From NCBI GenBank assembly GCA_028293405.1, contig JAQGOW010000430.1, forward strand, positions 1 to 8,507: a stretch of 8,507 bases of DNA, read 5' to 3'. The notes beneath the pieces are model-generated. The model did not search any database and was not told the origin of the DNA. It was given only the letters and a program-made list of their open reading frames with translations. The stretch comes from Verrucomicrobiales bacterium. GTDB lineage: Bacteria > Verrucomicrobiota > Verrucomicrobiia > Limisphaerales > Palsa-1400. This document shows positions 6,222 to 8,507 of this stretch, piece by piece (the first letter of the stretch is position 1; each line of letters opens with the position of its first letter). The position numbers and the translations under genes are program-made.

Positions 6222-7004
6222 ATGTCCCTCTCGTTTACTTTTTTAGGCTCCGGCACTTCGCAAGGCGTGCCGCTCATCGGCAAAGAATATCCACCCGAAT
6301 TTCTCGCTAATCCAAAAAACAATCGCCTGCGCCCATCGATTTACGTCGTTAGTGACAAGACGAAACTCGTCGTCGACACCACGCCCGAGTTTCGCATCCA
6401 ATGTTTGCGCGAAAAAATTATGTGGCTCGACGCTGTCGTTTTTACGCACTCGCACGCCGATCACATTATGGGCTTGGACGATTGCCGCCGCTTCTGCGAC
6501 ATCCGCGATGGTCGCCTGCCTGTCTACGCGAGCGAAGCAACGATGAATGATTTGAAACGCGTGTTTCAATACGCCTTCACTGACGGCCCGATTCCCAAAG
6601 GCTATTTCAAACCCGAACCGCACATCGTCGATGGCCCGTTTACTATCGGCGACTTGGAACTGCACCCGCTCGTCCTGCCGCACGGACGCGCAACCACCAA
6701 CGGGTACCTCTTCGTCCAAGACGGCAAAAAACAATTCGCGTACATGAGCGACTGCAAAGAAGTGCCGGCCGACGTGATCGAAAAAGTGCGCGGGTGCGAA
6801 GTCGTTGTCCTTGACGCATTGCGCCGGGACGTTCATCCGACCCACATGTGCCTCGACGAGGCGCTCACCGCCGCCCGTCGCATCAACGCCAAACGCACCT
6901 ACTTCACTCACCTCACTCACGACTACGATCACGACTCCGCCCAGGCCGAACTGCCCGAAGGCGTTTGGTTTGCTTACGACGGGCTCAAAGTGCAGATTGC
7001 GTAA
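6222..7004 (+). CDS. MBL-fold metallo-hydrolase, PhnP/RNase Z-like phosphodiesterase
   Basis: This 260-residue cytosolic enzyme has the metallo-beta-lactamase fold and probably hydrolyses a phosphodiester. The N-terminus [16 protein letters not shown] is typical of the PhnP/RNase Z branch. The metal-binding HxHxDH motif is FTHSHADH with H76, H78, D80 and H81. Further likely ligands are H154 in [14 protein letters not shown]177 in YMSDCKE and a histidine in the C-terminal THLTHDYDH (H230 or H233); H208 in [11 protein letters not shown] may be catalytic. PhnP cleaves 5-phosphoribosyl 1,2-cyclic phosphate in the C-P lyase pathway, but no phn genes are here and this housekeeping-like subgroup is widespread without assigned substrates, so I do not give a symbol. 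ATG 6222 starts directly at the conserved strand. The TAA abuts the GTG of the next gene. Confidence 0.93.
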   Translation: MSLSFTFLGSGTSQGVPLIGKEYPPEFLANPKNNRLRPSIYVVSDKTKLVVDTTPEFRIQCLREKIMWLDAVVFTHSHADHIMGLDDCRRFCDIRDGRLPVYASEATMNDLKRVFQYAFTDGPIPKGYFKPEPHIVDGPFTIGDLELHPLVLPHGRATTNGYLFVQDGKKQFAYMSDCKEVPADVIEKVRGCEVVVLDALRRDVHPTHMCLDEALTAARRINAKRTYFTHLTHDYDHDSAQAELPEGVWFAYDGLKVQIA

Positions 7005-8507
7005 GTGAAACTCTGGATTTTTCTATTCGCCGCAGTCTCGGCGTTCACCTCCATTGCCGCGAACGATGGCAGCGAAGTCGCGGTTGTCTTCAATAGCGCC
7101 ATGCCTGAATCCAAAGCTGTGGCCGAACATTACGCCAGCGTGCGTAACGTGCCGGCATCGCAGGTGTTCGGCCTGGACCTGCCGCGCACCGAAGTCATTT
7201 CTCGCGCACAATACCGCGATCAATTGCAAAACCCGCTGCTCAAAGGTATCGAGAAGCAAAACCTGTTTACATTTAAGCGTTCGAAAGTTAGCGAGGCCAC
7301 CATTCGCTACATCGTCCTCTGTTACGGCGTGCCTTTGAGAATCGCAGCCGATACGACGCTTTCTGAAAAGGCCGAGTCGAAACTCAAACCTGAAGAACGC
7401 AACAACGGCGCTGCCGTTGATTCCGAGCTAGCGACCTTGCCGTCCATTTATCAAAAGCTTCCCCTCACCGGATCACTGTCAAATCCCGCGTATCGCACCA
7501 CCAACTCTGCAGCGCTCAACCCGACGAACGGCATCATCATGGTCGCGCGGTTGGACGGGCCGACGCCCGAGATCGCGCGCGCGCTCGTCGACAAAGCGGT
7601 CCAGGCCGAGCGCGATGGTTTGTGGGGGCGCGCTTACATCGACATGCGCGGACTCACAAACGGTGCCTACGCGCCAACGGACACGAACTTCCTCATTGCC
7701 GCCGAAGTCGCAAAACGCGCTGGATACGAAACCGTTGTCGACACCAATATGGACTCGTTTCCAACGTCATTTCCACTGAGCCAAATCGCGCTCTACGCCG
7801 GATGGGTTGACGAAAAATTTTCTGGTCCACTCGCCAGGCCAAATGTCGAATTCATGCCCGGCGCGTTTGCCTACGCCTTGCACTCCTACGACGCGCTTAC
7901 TTTGCGCTCCACTACCAGTCATTGGGCCGGTCCGCTTCTCGCCAGAGGCGCGACTGCCACTATGGGGGCGGTCGATGAACCGTTTATGGATGGGCTTCCG
8001 GACATGTCCATTTTTTTCACCCGCTGGTTGCTCTTGCACATGACCTACGGCGAAGCCGCCTACAGTTCATTCATGACAGTGTCGTGGCAAGGCACTGTCA
8101 TTGGCGACCCGCTCTATAACCCGTTCCGAAAACCGGCTGAGCAACGCCACCAGGAACTCGCCAGTCGCGGCAGCAAACTCATCGACTGGTCCCATCTTAG
8201 CGTCGTCAACATTAACCTGGCCCTCGGCACGCCCGTCGCTGAACTCGTCAAATACCTCAACGCCGAACCGGTGACCAAAACCAGCGCCATTCTTTCCGAA
8301 AAACTTGGCGATTTTTATCAATACCAAGGGAAGCCAGAGTCTTCCATTCACGCCTATCGCCAGGCGCTCAAGCTTGAGCCCTCACCGCAACAGGAAGTGC
8401 GGCTTCGACTCAGCTTGATCGAAAAGCTCAAGGCGGCTGGAAAAAACGAAGAGGCTTCGAGCGAACTCGAGGCCTTTCGCAAAAAATTTCCCGACTATTC
8501 GACGCGG
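7005..8507 (+). CDS. Secreted TIGR03790-family protein with C-terminal TPR-like region (cut by window edge)
   Basis: The frame is open for 501 codons to the window edge. GTG 7005 is chosen because it directly follows the TAA of the MBL gene and opens a clean signal peptide: MKLWIFLFAAVS, ending near SIAA at residues 16-19, so the protein is exported. The body matches TIGR03790, a family of unknown function: IRYIVLCYGVPL around C106-L111, MVARLDGPT near L183, LYAGWVDEKF, PGAFAYALHSYDALTLRS, and WAGPLLARGATATMG leading into GAVDEPF at 321-327. From about residue 430 a helical TPR-like region follows (GDFYQYQGKPESSIHAYRQA, then another helix pair), which suggests protein contacts. As I recall, the family was noted to occur only in species with exosortase. 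No enzyme activity is established. No Shine-Dalgarno is present; translation is probably coupled to the gene before. Confidence 0.88.
   Translation, partial: MKLWIFLFAAVSAFTSIAANDGSEVAVVFNSAMPESKAVAEHYASVRNVPASQVFGLDLPRTEVISRAQYRDQLQNPLLKGIEKQNLFTFKRSKVSEATIRYIVLCYGVPLRIAADTTLSEKAESKLKPEERNNGAAVDSELATLPSIYQKLPLTGSLSNPAYRTTNSAALNPTNGIIMVARLDGPTPEIARALVDKAVQAERDGLWGRAYIDMRGLTNGAYAPTDTNFLIAAEVAKRAGYETVVDTNMDSFPTSFPLSQIALYAGWVDEKFSGPLARPNVEFMPGAFAYALHSYDALTLRSTTSHWAGPLLARGATATMGAVDEPFMDGLPDMSIFFTRWLLLHMTYGEAAYSSFMTVSWQGTVIGDPLYNPFRKPAEQRHQELASRGSKLIDWSHLSVVNINLALGTPVAELVKYLNAEPVTKTSAILSEKLGDFYQYQGKPESSIHAYRQALKLEPSPQQEVRLRLSLIEKLKAAGKNEEASSELEAFRKKFPDYSTR

Noticed and set aside
6243..6932. Minus-strand open frame of 229 codons
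   Set aside because: It is the reverse shadow of the MBL-fold gene, whose metal-binding residues are all intact on the plus strand.

Overview
The window looks like chromosomal DNA from a moderately GC-rich bacterium, most likely a member of the Verrucomicrobiota. Reasons are a secreted TIGR03790-family protein, a MiaB with an unusual Q-I-V-T motif that I associate from memory with that phylum, few Shine-Dalgarno sequences, and a mix of housekeeping and uncharacterised membrane genes. No phylogeny could be run, so this is an inference. There are nine protein genes with good or fair support and one weaker small gene. I saw no rRNA, tRNA, insertion sequence, prophage or CRISPR array.

Left part (1-1606): a HAD-superfamily hydrolase runs leftwards off the window edge. 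It is divergent from fdhD, the sulfurtransferase that activates formate dehydrogenase; the two start codons are separated by only 34 bp. Just downstream of fdhD is a small ORF of unknown function that may contain a translation-factor-like beta-barrel. No formate dehydrogenase genes are in view, so fdhD is an orphan here.

Intergenic block (1607-2030): the main non-coding structure of the window is a degenerate tandem array with an exact 21-bp period, about nine to ten units, rich in small inverted repeats. It lies between the small ORF and miaB.

Middle (2031-3955): miaB encodes the radical-SAM tRNA methylthiotransferase, complete with both iron-sulfur cysteine sets and a C-terminal TRAM domain. 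Convergent with it is a compact two-gene module on the minus strand, a DUF433 antitoxin-like protein followed 3 bp later by a DUF5615 PIN-like protein. This is the classic arrangement of a putative toxin-antitoxin pair.

Right part (4135-8507): four genes on the plus strand form a likely operon. They are a GT87/DUF2029-type polytopic mannosyltransferase-like protein, a six-helix membrane protein of unknown function, a PhnP/RNase Z-like metallo-beta-lactamase-fold phosphodiesterase, and a secreted TIGR03790 protein with a C-terminal TPR-like region that runs off the right edge. The last two genes abut with no spacer. The cluster hints at envelope or exported-glycan work, but no shared pathway can be proven from the sequence. 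I found no convincing new defence or mobile system; the 21-bp array, the toxin-antitoxin-like module and the TIGR03790 operon deserve the most attention.
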